A DNA stretch of 64,000 bases from JAQUBU01 sp036677685. Lineage in GTDB: Bacteria; Bacillota; Syntrophomonadia; Syntrophomonadales; Syntrophomonadaceae. How positions within the stretch are numbered: the stretch's first letter is position 1; each line of letters begins with the position of its first letter. Positions 36,424 to 46,564 of the stretch are shown one piece after another. Made by a program: the position numbers and the translations under genes. The DNA lies in assembly GCA_036677685.1 (NCBI GenBank), contig JAVBWA010000021.1, positions 1 through 64,000 on the forward strand, in the 5' to 3' direction. The notes under the pieces are model-generated. The model was not told the DNA's origin and ran no database searches. It saw nothing but the letters and a program-made list of their open reading frames with translations.

Positions 36424-37653
36424 TTGCGAAGTTTAAAGGAAGCAGAACTCAAAGGGAAAAGGGTTTTGATACGGGTGGATTTTAATGTCCCCATGGATAA
36501 GAATAATGACATTATTGATGATACCAAAATGAGGGCGGCTTTGCCTACTATTGAGTATATTCTCAATCAAGGTGCCAGCCTGATTTTACTCAGCCATCTG
36601 GGCCGTCCCAAGGGAAAACCCGAAGCCAAGTACAGTCTGCAAAAAATTGCAGAACACCTGGCTGAGATCATCGGTCCCTGCGTGAGTATGGCATCTGACT
36701 GTCTGGGACCGGATACCCGCAAAAGAGTGGAAGAATTGCAGCCCGGTGAAGTACTGGTCCTGGAAAATGTACGGTTTCATCCCGGTGAGGAAAAGAATGA
36801 CCCGGAATTTTCCCGGCAACTGGCTTCCCTGGGAGACCTGTTTGTCAATGATGCTTTTGGCAGCGCACACCGCGCCCATTCCTCAACGGCTGGCATAGCC
36901 GAATATCTGCCTTGTTATGCCGGCTTTTTAATGGAAAAAGAAGTGGAAATGCTGGAAAAGGTTTTGGAACATCCGGAAAGCCCCCGTATGGCGATATTGG
37001 GAGGAGCCAAGGTTTCTGATAAGCTGGGGCTGATTGAAAACCTTTTAAATAAAATGGATATAATTTTAATCGGCGGCGGCATGGCCAACACTTTTTTAAA
37101 GGCCCTGGGCAAGGAAATAGGAAAATCCATATGTGAAAATGACCTTTTGGAGCAAGCCCGGCAATTGGCGGAAAAGGCGGCGCAAAAACAGGTTCAGCTT
37201 ATTCTTCCCGAGGATGTAGTTGCAGCGGGAGAAATATCCGCAGATGCCGCATCCGTTACGGTCAGTGTTGATGAAGTCCCGGATAATATGATGATTTTGG
37301 ATATTGGCCCTCGCACGATTGAAAAGTTTACGGCAGCAATTGCCCGGGCACGAACCATAATATGGAACGGTCCCCTGGGAGTTTACGAATACCCGAATTT
37401 TGCCCGGGGCACTGAGGAAATAACCAGAGCCCTTGCCAAATCCTCGGCAGTCAGTGTAATTGGCGGGGGGGATTCGGCCGTAGCAGTTTACAATCTGGGC
37501 CTGGAAGCGCAAATCACCCATATATCAACTGGAGGCGGCGCAACTCTGGAATTCCTGGAGGGCATAAAGCTGCCCGGAGTCAAGGCTTGTGAAGAATCCA
37601 GGCCATCGCCGGCTCTATCCGGTGCCGGCAGTCATCAACAGGCCAGCCTGTAA
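36424..37653 (+). CDS. pgk: Phosphoglycerate kinase
   Basis: 409 residues. RVDFNVPMD, HLGRPKG, ENVRFHPGEE, VNDAFGSAHRAHSS and the ATP-site GGGDSAVAV are in order. It makes ATP from 1,3-bisphosphoglycerate. TTG start 24 bp after gap. The last ~20 residues (Ser/Pro/Ala-rich, ending HQQASL) extend beyond the usual PGK end. The TAA stop is at the same time the first three bases of repeat copy E. Confidence 0.97.
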   Translation: MRSLKEAELKGKRVLIRVDFNVPMDKNNDIIDDTKMRAALPTIEYILNQGASLILLSHLGRPKGKPEAKYSLQKIAEHLAEIIGPCVSMASDCLGPDTRKRVEELQPGEVLVLENVRFHPGEEKNDPEFSRQLASLGDLFVNDAFGSAHRAHSSTAGIAEYLPCYAGFLMEKEVEMLEKVLEHPESPRMAILGGAKVSDKLGLIENLLNKMDIILIGGGMANTFLKALGKEIGKSICENDLLEQARQLAEKAAQKQVQLILPEDVVAAGEISADAASVTVSVDEVPDNMMILDIGPRTIEKFTAAIARARTIIWNGPLGVYEYPNFARGTEEITRALAKSSAVSVIGGGDSAVAVYNLGLEAQITHISTGGGATLEFLEGIKLPGVKACEESRPSPALSGAGSHQQASL

Positions 37654-37784
37654 CTAGGCGAAAAAACGTTCCTGGCTTCTTTAAGCGTTGGGATTTCTGT
37701 TAAAAGAACGGGCGGCGGTTCTGATCTACCCTGCCTCGTTGCAGCGGTGTTGAAACCGCTCCGCAGTTTCTTCTGATGCTTAAG
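37651..37784 (+). repeat. Intergenic repeat, copy E (between pgk and tpiA)
   Basis: TAACTAGGCGAAAA at the pgk stop, then GGGCGGCGGTTCTGAT, CCTGCCTCGTTGCAGCGGTG, GAAACCGCTCCGCAGTTTC and TTCTGATGCTTAAG. It lies inside the glycolytic transcript, so its hairpins are part of the mRNA. Confidence 0.85.
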
Positions 37785-37805
37785 GGCTGGAGAGGGGGTA
37801 GTAAT

Positions 37806-38564
37806 CTGCGTCAGATCCTTATAGCAGCCAACTGGAAAATGAATAAATTATCCGCTGAAGCCTTGGCTTTCAGTCGTGAATTGCTCGCTTTACTGGATAA
37901 TCACAATAATATTGAAATACTGGTTTGCCCGCCCTTCACCTGTTTGCACGTTTTACAAAGCAACCTGCAGGGCTCGGGTATAAAGCTCGGAGCACAGAAC
38001 CTGTTTTGGGAGGAGAAGGGCGCCTATACCGGTGAAATATCACCGCTAATGCTAAAAGATGCCGGTTGTACCTATGTTATTATCGGGCATTCGGAGCGCC
38101 GCCAGATCATGGGTGAAACCGATGTCAGCGTTAACCGTAAAATCAAGGCCGCGCTGGACAATGATTTGATTCCGATTCTATGCGTGGGGGAAACTTTGCA
38201 GGAGCGGGAAAAAGACCTGGCCCGGGAGATTGTGAAAGAACAACTGCGCAAAGGGCTGCAGGACATTGAACTGCAAGGCCGGGAACTGGTTTTGGCTTAT
38301 GAGCCGGTGTGGGCAATCGGCACCGGGGTAAATGCCAGCAATGATGATGCCCAGGAAATGATTGGTTTTATCCGTTCCTACCTGGCCAAAATATATGATA
38401 AATCAACCGCTGATGCTGCACGGATTTTATATGGCGGCAGTGTCAACGCTGAAAATATTGCCGATTTTATGGCCAAAGAAGATATAGATGGTGCTCTGAT
38501 CGGAGGAGCCAGCCTGCAGGCCGATACTTTGGCGACCATAGCAAGGAAGGTTCAAAATGGCTAA
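37806..38564 (+). CDS. tpiA: Triosephosphate isomerase, probable CTG start
   Basis: 252 residues from CTG 37806. Lys is in AANWKMNK, the electrophile His in IIGHSERRQ, the catalytic Glu in LAYEPVWAIGTG, and the phosphate loop in LYGGSVNAENI. CTG is the only start-like codon placed just before the conserved region, with GGAGAGGGGG ten bases upstream. The in-frame ATG 37776 lies inside repeat copy E and would add ten non-conserved residues. Downstream gpmI overlaps by 8 bp. Confidence 0.93.
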   Translation: MRQILIAANWKMNKLSAEALAFSRELLALLDNHNNIEILVCPPFTCLHVLQSNLQGSGIKLGAQNLFWEEKGAYTGEISPLMLKDAGCTYVIIGHSERRQIMGETDVSVNRKIKAALDNDLIPILCVGETLQEREKDLAREIVKEQLRKGLQDIELQGRELVLAYEPVWAIGTGVNASNDDAQEMIGFIRSYLAKIYDKSTADAARILYGGSVNAENIADFMAKEDIDGALIGGASLQADTLATIARKVQNG

Positions 38565-40101
38565 AGAACCCCTGGTATTGATGATATTGGATGGTTGGGG
38601 AAGCCGGGCTGCATGCAGTGATAATGCAATAAGCGCGGCCAATCCCCAGAATTTCTATGCCTTACAGGAGAAATATCCGGATACCCTCCTGCGCTGTTCC
38701 GGCCAGGATGTGGGACTGCCCAAGGGGCAGATGGGCAACTCGGAAGTAGGCCATCTTAATATAGGATCGGGCCGCATCGTATTTCAGGAAATTACCCGTA
38801 TCAGCATAGCTGTTGATGACGGCACTTTCTTTAGAAATCAGGAATTTCTTAAGGCTATTGATTATGCGAGAAAAAATGATGGCGCAGTCCATCTTATGGG
38901 CTTGCTTTCGGATGGCGGGGTGCACAGCCTACTTGAACATCTTTATGCACTATTGCACTTATGCAAGAATGAAGGCATGAAAAAAGTATATATTCATGGT
39001 TATTTGGATGGCCGGGATGTCGGTCCCCAGAGCGCCGGTGTTTATTTACGTGAACTCCAAGAAAAAATGCGGGAATTAGGGCTTGGACAAATTGCTACTT
39101 TATCAGGACGTTTTTATGGTATGGACCGGGACAAGCGCTGGGATAGAGTAGAAAAAACATATAATGCAATGGTTAAAGGCGAAGGCAGGAAAGCTCCCAA
39201 TGCCCTGGCGGCTCTGCAAAGCAGCTATGAGAACCGGATTAATGATGAATTTGTGGAACCGGTGGTGATAATCGACCAGGAAGCGAATCCGGTAGGACTG
39301 GTCAAAGACGGTGACAGTCTGATCTTTTTTAATTTCCGGGCCGATCGCGCCAGACAGATAAGCCGGGCCTTTGTGGATGCTGATTTTGACGAATTTGAGC
39401 GGGGGGGAAAGCCGGAGATTTACTATCTTTGCATGACCCAGTATGATGCCGACCTGGAAGCTCCGGTAGCCTTTGCTCCCCAGAACCTTGAAAATACGCT
39501 GGGAGAGGTTCTGGCCGCTGCAGGTTTGCACCAGTTGAGAATAGCCGAAACTGAGAAATATGCTCATGTTACATTTTTCTTCAATGGTGGGGTGGAAGAC
39601 CCTAATCCCGGAGAAGATCGGATTTTGATCCCGTCGCCGAAGGTGGCCACCTATAATCTCAAACCGGAAATGAGCGCTCCTGAACTTACCGCAAAGATTC
39701 TCGAAGAACTGGAGCGGGATTATTATGATGTGGTTGTTATGAACTATGCCAATCCTGATATGGTAGGACATACCGGAGTGCTGGAGGCGGCGATTAAGGC
39801 GGTGAAAACCGTTGATGCTTGCCTGCAGCAGGTGGTAAGCAAGGTTTTGGCGAAAAAGGGAACCGTAATCATTACCGCTGACCATGGCAATTGCGAAATG
39901 ATGGTTTGCCCGGAAACTGGCGGGCCGTTTACTGCCCACACCACAGCCATGGTTCCGTTTATTCTGGTTTCGCAACAGTATAAAGACTGCAAACTAAGGG
40001 AAGCGGCAATGCTCTGTGATATTGCCCCAACCATACTGAATCTGCTGGGCATTGCCATACCGGAGGAAATGACTGGAAAGAATATTATCAGTGAGGAGTG
40101 A
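38557..40101 (+). CDS. gpmI: 2,3-bisphosphoglycerate-independent phosphoglycerate mutase
   Basis: 514 residues. LMILDGWG binds metal, the phosphoserine lies in QMGNSEVGHLNIG, and the metal-binding block NYANPDMVGHTG and TADHGNCEMM closes the active site. It interconverts 3- and 2-phosphoglycerate with Mn. It overlaps tpiA by 8 bp. The stop codon lies inside the left arm of the next inverted-repeat element. Confidence 0.97.
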   Translation: MAKEPLVLMILDGWGSRAACSDNAISAANPQNFYALQEKYPDTLLRCSGQDVGLPKGQMGNSEVGHLNIGSGRIVFQEITRISIAVDDGTFFRNQEFLKAIDYARKNDGAVHLMGLLSDGGVHSLLEHLYALLHLCKNEGMKKVYIHGYLDGRDVGPQSAGVYLRELQEKMRELGLGQIATLSGRFYGMDRDKRWDRVEKTYNAMVKGEGRKAPNALAALQSSYENRINDEFVEPVVIIDQEANPVGLVKDGDSLIFFNFRADRARQISRAFVDADFDEFERGGKPEIYYLCMTQYDADLEAPVAFAPQNLENTLGEVLAAAGLHQLRIAETEKYAHVTFFFNGGVEDPNPGEDRILIPSPKVATYNLKPEMSAPELTAKILEELERDYYDVVVMNYANPDMVGHTGVLEAAIKAVKTVDACLQQVVSKVLAKKGTVIITADHGNCEMMVCPETGGPFTAHTTAMVPFILVSQQYKDCKLREAAMLCDIAPTILNLLGIAIPEEMTGKNIISEE

Positions 40102-40316
40102 GGCGTAAGGGGTGAGGAGTAGTTCTTCTCATTCCAATGGTAAAGCTAAAGGACCTTGGCTCGCAATAATAGTCAGGTCATGGGGTTTTGTAATAAAGCT
40201 AATAGTATGGTTTTCTTAAGTAATAAGTGGAGGTTTAGGCGTTAAAATCTATGTAGATAATAAAACAGAATGTAGAATTGCTTTCTACCCCTCACACTTC
40301 ACGCCTTACCCCTCAC
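40091..40316. repeat. Inverted-repeat element between gpmI and eno
   Basis: Two 32-bp arms face each other at 40091-40122 and 40285-40316. The left begins GTGAGGAGTGAGGCGTAAGG; the reverse complement of the right begins GTGAGGGGTAAGGCGTGAAG. The 162 bp between encode nothing recognisable. This looks like a miniature inverted-repeat element or a decayed copy. It is unrelated to the TAACGAGGCGA family. Confidence 0.7.
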
Positions 40317-40342
40317 CAAAAAATTCTGAAGGGAGATAAATA

Positions 40343-41629
<1,287 letters not shown>

Positions 41630-41634
41630 TATTA

Positions 41635-41667
41635 TAACGAGCTCCACAGTTTCTTCGGATGCTTAAA
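41635..41667 (+). repeat. Intergenic repeat, internally deleted remnant F
   Basis: The first seven bases TAACGAG join directly to CTCCACAGTTTCTTCGGATGCTTAAA, the end of the family. The outer ends are kept and the middle has been deleted. Confidence 0.65.
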
Positions 41668-41671
41668 GAGC

Positions 41672-41701
41672 TTGTTTTTTTAAGCGGGCTTGTGTTACAA
41701 T
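41672..41701 (+). promoter_or_regulatory. Candidate promoter of secG
   Basis: TTGTTT (41672-41677) and TACAAT (41696-41701) with 18 bp between, 40 bp before the secG start. Plausible sigma-A promoter. Confidence 0.5.
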
Positions 41702-41740
41702 CTAGTTTAGTTCTTTAAGGATGCTATCGGAGGTGTAACA

Positions 41741-41971
41741 GTGTTAAAAATAATTGTTCATATCCTGCAGGTAATTTGTGCTATTGCACTGATTTCGACT
41801 GTACTCCTGCAATCGGGCAAAAGCGCCGGTCTTTCAGGGAGTATTGCGGGAGCTGGAGAGACAGTTTTCGGAGGTAAGAAAAAAGGGCTGGATGATTTAT
41901 TATCCAAGCTCACTGCTTATATTGCTGTATTATTCGTGATACTTACCCTGAGCCTGGGGATTATTAAATAG
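41741..41971 (+). CDS. secG: SecG subunit of the protein translocase
   Basis: 76 residues with two membrane helices (about 3-23 and 53-73) and the SecG loop LLQSGKSAGLSGSIAGAGET. It is the small auxiliary subunit of the SecYEG channel. GTG start; GGAGGTG upstream. secG-esterase-rnr-smpB-ssrA is a common Firmicute order. A strong terminator follows. Confidence 0.93.
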   Translation: MLKIIVHILQVICAIALISTVLLQSGKSAGLSGSIAGAGETVFGGKKKGLDDLLSKLTAYIAVLFVILTLSLGIIK

Positions 41972-42005
41972 TTTCGGATTAAATACAACCAGATACAAAT
42001 AGTTG

Positions 42006-42047
42006 AGGCAGATGGAAATAACCATCTGCCTGTTGTTTTTTATTTTT
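42006..42047 (+). terminator. Rho-independent terminator after secG
   Basis: AGGCAGATGG and CCATCTGCCT form a perfect 10-bp stem over AAATAA, followed by GTTGTTTTTTATTTTT. Confidence 0.92.
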
Positions 42048-42131
42048 AACCTGGGCACAATGCTGCAAATCTGTGACAAGTACAAAATTTGTATTTTATA
42101 ATAAAGAAGAACTTGGAAAGCAGGAGGCATT

Positions 42132-42887
42132 ATGGCAGATATCTACCCGCAAGCCCGTCCTTTTTTATTATCCGGCAACAAGGATACAGCAGTTTTGTTC
42201 ATTCATGGCTTTACCGCGTCACCGACGGAGGTTTACCCTACCGCCTTGCTGCTTCATGAAATGAACGGCTGCACCATAAACGGGCTGTTATTGCCGGGGC
42301 ACGGCAGCACCCCGGAGGATATGAACCTGAACAATTGGGAGGATTGGTACAGGGCGGTTGAAAATGCCATCCGCTCTTTACAACAAGATTACCAGAAAGT
42401 CTGGACAGCGGGCCTTTCCATGGGCGGACTGCTGGCCATCCATGCCGGAGTTAATTGCCGGGGACTCGGCGGGGTAATTTCCATAAATGCTCCGGTATTT
42501 ATCAAGGCCCCCCTTTTTAAATGGCTGGCCCCGTTCCTGCAAATATTCAAGCCGTATTTGCCGAAGGGCAATATGGCTTTGATTCGACAGCTTCAGGGGC
42601 AGGGAAGATTCGCCTACGATTGTACACCGGTGCAGGCTTTCCGAAGTATGATGAAACTGCGGGATATGGTAGTGGGAGAAATAGATGGCTTGACTGTCCC
42701 GCTTCTGTTGATGCAATCCGGACAGGATGAGTCGGTAAAAACGACCAGCGCCCGTTATCTGGCGCAAAAGGCGTACCAAGCCGAAACCAGAATTGTTGAT
42801 CTGCCGGGTTCCCGGCATGTAGCTACGATGGGACCGGAAAAGCAGCTTATCGCACGTGAAATGGCTGCTTTTATAACGAGGCGATAA
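42132..42887 (+). CDS. Alpha/beta-hydrolase carboxylesterase (Est30-like)
   Basis: 251 residues. Oxyanion region HGFTASPTEV, nucleophile Ser in AGLSMGGLLA, Asp in QSGQDESV and His in GSRHVATM complete the triad. It resembles the monoacylglycerol lipase/carboxylesterase Est30 of bacilli, which also lies between secG and rnr. The final codons (ACG AGG CGA TAA) are made from the beginning of repeat copy G, so the repeat appears to have supplied the C-terminus Thr-Arg-Arg. Confidence 0.9.
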   Translation: MADIYPQARPFLLSGNKDTAVLFIHGFTASPTEVYPTALLLHEMNGCTINGLLLPGHGSTPEDMNLNNWEDWYRAVENAIRSLQQDYQKVWTAGLSMGGLLAIHAGVNCRGLGGVISINAPVFIKAPLFKWLAPFLQIFKPYLPKGNMALIRQLQGQGRFAYDCTPVQAFRSMMKLRDMVVGEIDGLTVPLLLMQSGQDESVKTTSARYLAQKAYQAETRIVDLPGSRHVATMGPEKQLIAREMAAFITRR

Positions 42888-42977
42888 GACGTTCTCCTCA
42901 CTATAAGCGTTCGAAGTTTTAATATCAAAACAGACAGGGGGTTCTACCCCTCGCCTCGTTGTAGCAGCGTGTTTGAA
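42874..42977 (+). repeat. Intergenic repeat, copy G
   Basis: TAACGAGGCGA overlaps the end of the esterase gene; then ACAGGGGGTTCTACCCC, CGCCTCGTTGTAGCAGCGTG and a lost right end. AACGAGGC and GCCTCGTT are its base-pairing ends. Confidence 0.78.
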
Positions 42978-43011
42978 AATTATATTAAAAACTGAAAGGA
43001 GAAAAAAGCTA

Positions 43012-43563
43012 ATGCAAAGAGAAGAAGCTCTCAATCTGCTCAAGGAAAACCTGAAAAGTGAAAACCTGTTCAGCCACTCGCTGGCCGTTGAAGCAATAAT
43101 GCGGGGCTTGGCCGCGCGCTTGAATGAAGATGTGGAGAAATTCGGCCTGGCCGGACTGCTTCACGATATTGACTATGATGTTACAGCAGATGACCCACAG
43201 CGCCACTCGTTGCTGGGGGCCAGCATTCTGGAGGCCAACGGTCTGCCGGAAGATGTTATTTATGCCGTAAAGGTACATAATGAGATGCACGGGCTGGAAC
43301 GCAAGTCGGTTTTGGATAAAGCCCTTTATGCCGCCGACCCGATAAGCGGATTCATTACAGCCGCGGCTCTAGTGCGGCCGGACAAACAATTAAGCGAAGT
43401 ACAGCTTAAATCTTTGAAAAAGCGTTTCAAGGAAAAGGCTTTTGCGCGGGGAGCCAGCCGCGAGCAGATGGCTACCTGTGACGAACTGGGCCTGGAATTG
43501 GATGAGTTTATGTCAATTGCTCTGGCCAGCATGCAGGCTATAGCCGGGGAATTAAATCTCTAA
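43012..43563 (+). CDS. HD-domain (HDIG) hydrolase
   Basis: 183 residues. His is in LFSHSLAVEAIM, HD in GLLHDIDYD, and a further His in VKVHNEMHG; an Asp follows in ALYAADPISG. The pattern fits small HDIG metal phosphohydrolases of unknown substrate. ATG 43012 is preceded by AAAGGAGA; the longer frame from 42973 begins in repeat copy G and is not favoured. Located between the esterase and rnr. Confidence 0.83.
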   Translation: MQREEALNLLKENLKSENLFSHSLAVEAIMRGLAARLNEDVEKFGLAGLLHDIDYDVTADDPQRHSLLGASILEANGLPEDVIYAVKVHNEMHGLERKSVLDKALYAADPISGFITAAALVRPDKQLSEVQLKSLKKRFKEKAFARGASREQMATCDELGLELDEFMSIALASMQAIAGELNL

Positions 43564-43639
43564 ATACGTCCCGCCAGCTATATTAAGCTGAATATACGGG
43601 AATAATAAATGTTGATATCTAAAAATAACGGAGGAATTT

Positions 43640-45751
43640 ATGTTTAATCGTGACAGCATACTTGACTGTATGCGGCAGGAGAGCTACCGCCCTTTGAGTT
43701 ACAGCGAATTGAAAAATGTCTTTGCCGTGATGGAAGGCGATGATGATATAAAATTCAGCAAAGTCCTGGGGCGGCTTGAAAAAGAAGGGGAAATCGTCAA
43801 AACCCGCAAGAACAAATATGGCTTGCCGGAAATGATGAATCTGATTAAAGGAGTCATACATCTGAGTTCGAGGGGTTATGGTATTCTGAAGCCGGAGGAC
43901 ACTAACTGGCCGGAGATTTTCATATACGGCAAAAAGCTCAACGGAGCCATGCACAACGACCGAGTAATGGTGCGTTTTAACGACCGGGGCAACGACGGTC
44001 AACGCCCGGAAGGTGTGGTAATCCGCATCTTGAACCGGGCCAATCGGGAATTGGTAGGAACCTTCAAAAAAGGCAAGAGCCTTTTGCAGGTTGTCCCGGA
44101 TGATTCACGGCAGATATACCCGATTTATGTTAAAAGCTCGCGTAAAATTAAAGTGAACAACGGCGACAAAGTGCTGGTCACTATAAGCTCCTGGCCGGAG
44201 AAGGACAAAGTAGCGGAAGGCAAAATAGTTGAGGTTTTGGGAGCCCGGAACGAATCCGGAGTCGATTTAAAGGTACTGATCAAGAAACATGCCTTGCGGA
44301 CTGAATTTCCCGAGGCAGTTATTGAGGAGGCCAGACGCATCGCCCGGCCGGTCGATTATGAAGGATTGGACGGACGCCGGGATTTGCGGGAATGGCGCAT
44401 GGTAACCATTGACGGCGAAGATGCCAGGGACCTGGATGATGCCGTATCCATTCTTAAAACCGAACAGGGTTACAGGTTGGGAGTGCATATCGCCGATGTT
44501 TCCCACTATGTAAAGGAAGACAGCAAACTGGACCGGGAAGCCTACGAGCGCGGAACCAGCGTATACCTGGTAGATAAGGTACTCCCCATGCTGCCGGTGG
44601 AACTGTCCAATGACATATGCAGCCTCAATCCCCAGATTGACCGTTTTACACTCAGCTGCATAATGGACATCGATCAGCAGGGCCAGGTAGTAGATTATGA
44701 AATCTGCAAGTCGGTAATCAATATTGACCAGCGCATGACTTATACCGTGGTTAATCAGATATTGCGTGATCAGGCTGACTCGGATTTAATAGAAAAATAC
44801 AGAGATTTGATCGATGATTTCAAATTGATGAACGAACTGGCCGGGATTATCCGAAAAGCCCGCATGGATCGGGGAGTCTTGGATTTTGATTTTCCCGAGA
44901 GCAAGATAATTACCGATGAAGAAGGTGTCCCGGTAGAAATCAAAAAGGCTGATCGCGGTCCTGCCGATATGCTGATTGAAGACTTCATGATCAAAGCCAA
45001 TGAAGTCGTGGCCGAACATCTTTGCAAGCGTGAAATACCCTTGTTATATAGAGTTCATGAGAAACCCGATGAAGAAGCCATTGGCAAGCTGAATAAAATC
45101 CTGGGAGTATTCGGACATAAAATTTCGGACAAGAAAATCAGTCCCCGGCTGTTTCAAAATATCCTGGCCGACATAAAGGGCAAACCGGAGGAGCAGATGA
45201 TTTCATTAATGCTTCTGCGCTCCATGAAACATGCCTGCTATATGCCGCAGCCGCTAGGCCATTTTGGATTGGCATCACCGTATTACTGCCATTTTACCAG
45301 TCCCATCCGCCGCTACCCCGACCTGATCGTGCATCGGGTTTTAAGCAGCATGCTGGATGGCAGTATGAGTGCCAAGAAGAAGGCCAGCCTGGAAAAGAAG
45401 ATGGTATTGTTTGGCGAACATTCAACCATGCAAGAGATGAAAGCGGAAGAAGCCGAACGCGAGTACCGCGATATTAAAAAGGCCCAGTACATGCATCAAT
45501 TTGTGGGCCAAGAATTTATTGGACGGATTTCCTCGGTTCAGCCCTTTGGCATCTTTGTCGAGTTGGACAACACGGTGGAGGGACTGGTCCATATATCGAG
45601 CATCGTTGACGATTACTATGAGTTCAGTGACCGCAGCTATACATTGCTGGGAAGACATACCGGACGGAAGTTTGCCATCGGTGATGAAGTGCGGGTCCTG
45701 CTGGTCAAGGTGAATGTAACCGAAGCCATGATTGATTTTGAATTGATCTAG
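43640..45751 (+). CDS. rnr: Ribonuclease R
   Basis: 703 residues. N-terminal winged helix and cold-shock domains, then the RNB catalytic core (TIDGEDARDLDDAVS with the Asp cluster, then HIADVSHYV), and a C-terminal S1 domain (GRISSVQPFGIFVELDN). It is a processive 3'-5' exoribonuclease that digests structured RNA and cooperates with tmRNA in clearing stalled messages. The partners smpB and ssrA are the next two genes. Confidence 0.96.
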   Translation: MFNRDSILDCMRQESYRPLSYSELKNVFAVMEGDDDIKFSKVLGRLEKEGEIVKTRKNKYGLPEMMNLIKGVIHLSSRGYGILKPEDTNWPEIFIYGKKLNGAMHNDRVMVRFNDRGNDGQRPEGVVIRILNRANRELVGTFKKGKSLLQVVPDDSRQIYPIYVKSSRKIKVNNGDKVLVTISSWPEKDKVAEGKIVEVLGARNESGVDLKVLIKKHALRTEFPEAVIEEARRIARPVDYEGLDGRRDLREWRMVTIDGEDARDLDDAVSILKTEQGYRLGVHIADVSHYVKEDSKLDREAYERGTSVYLVDKVLPMLPVELSNDICSLNPQIDRFTLSCIMDIDQQGQVVDYEICKSVINIDQRMTYTVVNQILRDQADSDLIEKYRDLIDDFKLMNELAGIIRKARMDRGVLDFDFPESKIITDEEGVPVEIKKADRGPADMLIEDFMIKANEVVAEHLCKREIPLLYRVHEKPDEEAIGKLNKILGVFGHKISDKKISPRLFQNILADIKGKPEEQMISLMLLRSMKHACYMPQPLGHFGLASPYYCHFTSPIRRYPDLIVHRVLSSMLDGSMSAKKKASLEKKMVLFGEHSTMQEMKAEEAEREYRDIKKAQYMHQFVGQEFIGRISSVQPFGIFVELDNTVEGLVHISSIVDDYYEFSDRSYTLLGRHTGRKFAIGDEVRVLLVKVNVTEAMIDFELI

Positions 45752-45797
45752 CACGCAAGGCGTGAGGGTACGGATAAGCCGAAGCAAAGGCCTATTC

Positions 45798-45826
45798 TTG
45801 ACGCTTCAAGCCGAATGGAATATAAT
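45798..45826 (+). promoter_or_regulatory. Promoter of smpB
   Basis: TTGACG (45798-45803), 17 bp, TATAAT (45821-45826): a near-consensus sigma-A promoter about 100 bp before smpB. Confidence 0.8.
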
Positions 45827-45927
45827 AAAGCTGCAAGCGATGAAGAAAAACCCTGGTCTCAGAAGCAGTAATATTGCCGAGGCGAGGGTTTATTGTTTCA
45901 CAAAATGGAAGCAATTTGAGGTGTAAA

Positions 45928-46404
45928 ATGGCCAAGCAGAAGGGCGGCATCAAGCCGGTGGTTGACAACCGCCGGGCCCGGCATGAATATCATATCAAGG
46001 AAAATTTTGAGGCCGGGATGGTCCTGGTGGGAACCGAAGTCAAGTCGCTGCGCATGGGCAAAGGCAATTTGCAGGATGCCTACGCAGTGGTCAAAAGCGG
46101 CGAAGTATGGGTGAACAACTTTCATATCAGCCCGTATGAAAAAGGCAACCAGTTCAACCATGACCCTCTGCGTCCCAAAAAGCTTCTGTTAAACCGGCGG
46201 GAGATCAATCGCTTGACCGGTTTGCAAAAGGAAAAGGGCTATACCCTGATTCCTTTAAAAATTTATTTTAAAAACGGCCTCGCCAAGATGGATCTGGCGG
46301 TAGCGGTCGGCAAGAAGCTTTACGACAAGCGCGATGATTTGGCGGCCCGCGATGCCAAACGCGATGTCGAACGGGTAATAAAAGAAAGAAACAAAGCCTA
46401 TTAA
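45928..46404 (+). CDS. smpB: SmpB, tmRNA-binding protein
   Basis: 158 residues. Conserved blocks: ARHEYHIKENFEAGMVLVGTEVKSLR, split across the beta barrel, then DAYAVVKSGEVWVNNFHISPYE, LLLNRREI, TLIPLKIYFKNG and the basic tail KLYDKRDDLAARDAKRDVER. SmpB delivers tmRNA to stalled ribosomes. ATG 45928 behind GAGGTG matches homologues; an in-frame ATG at 45874 would add 18 non-conserved residues. ssrA follows 160 bp downstream. Confidence 0.96.
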   Translation: MAKQKGGIKPVVDNRRARHEYHIKENFEAGMVLVGTEVKSLRMGKGNLQDAYAVVKSGEVWVNNFHISPYEKGNQFNHDPLRPKKLLLNRREINRLTGLQKEKGYTLIPLKIYFKNGLAKMDLAVAVGKKLYDKRDDLAARDAKRDVERVIKERNKAY

Positions 46405-46470
46405 GGAAGCAGGGGGACGTTCTTTTTGCTTCCAAAAATCTAAGAAGCAGGGGACGGTTCTTTTGCTTCC
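46405..46470 (+). repeat. Tandem pair of related hairpins after smpB
   Basis: Unit 1 (46405-46433) is GGAAGCA ... TGCTTCC around GGGGGACGTTCTTTT; unit 2 (46443-46470) is AGAAGCA ... TGCTTCC around GGGGACGGTTCTTT. Both have 6-7 bp stems. They could end smpB transcription, though T-runs lie inside the loops. Confidence 0.65.
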
Positions 46471-46508
46471 GGGAATTAAAAATAAACGGAAAATCCTATT
46501 AATACCTG

Positions 46509-46537
46509 CTGACAAAGTCGGTTCAGGGCATTATGAT
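46509..46537 (+). promoter_or_regulatory. Promoter of ssrA
   Basis: CTGACA (46509-46514), 17 bp, TATGAT (46532-46537), about 28 bp before the mature tmRNA 5' end. Confidence 0.65.
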
Positions 46538-46564
46538 AATAGAGCAGTTAATCCATTTAATTAA

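Noticed and set aside
39103..39975. 290-codon open frame antisense to gpmI
   Set aside because: Shadow of a highly biased coding strand; His/Ile-rich product with no family resemblance.
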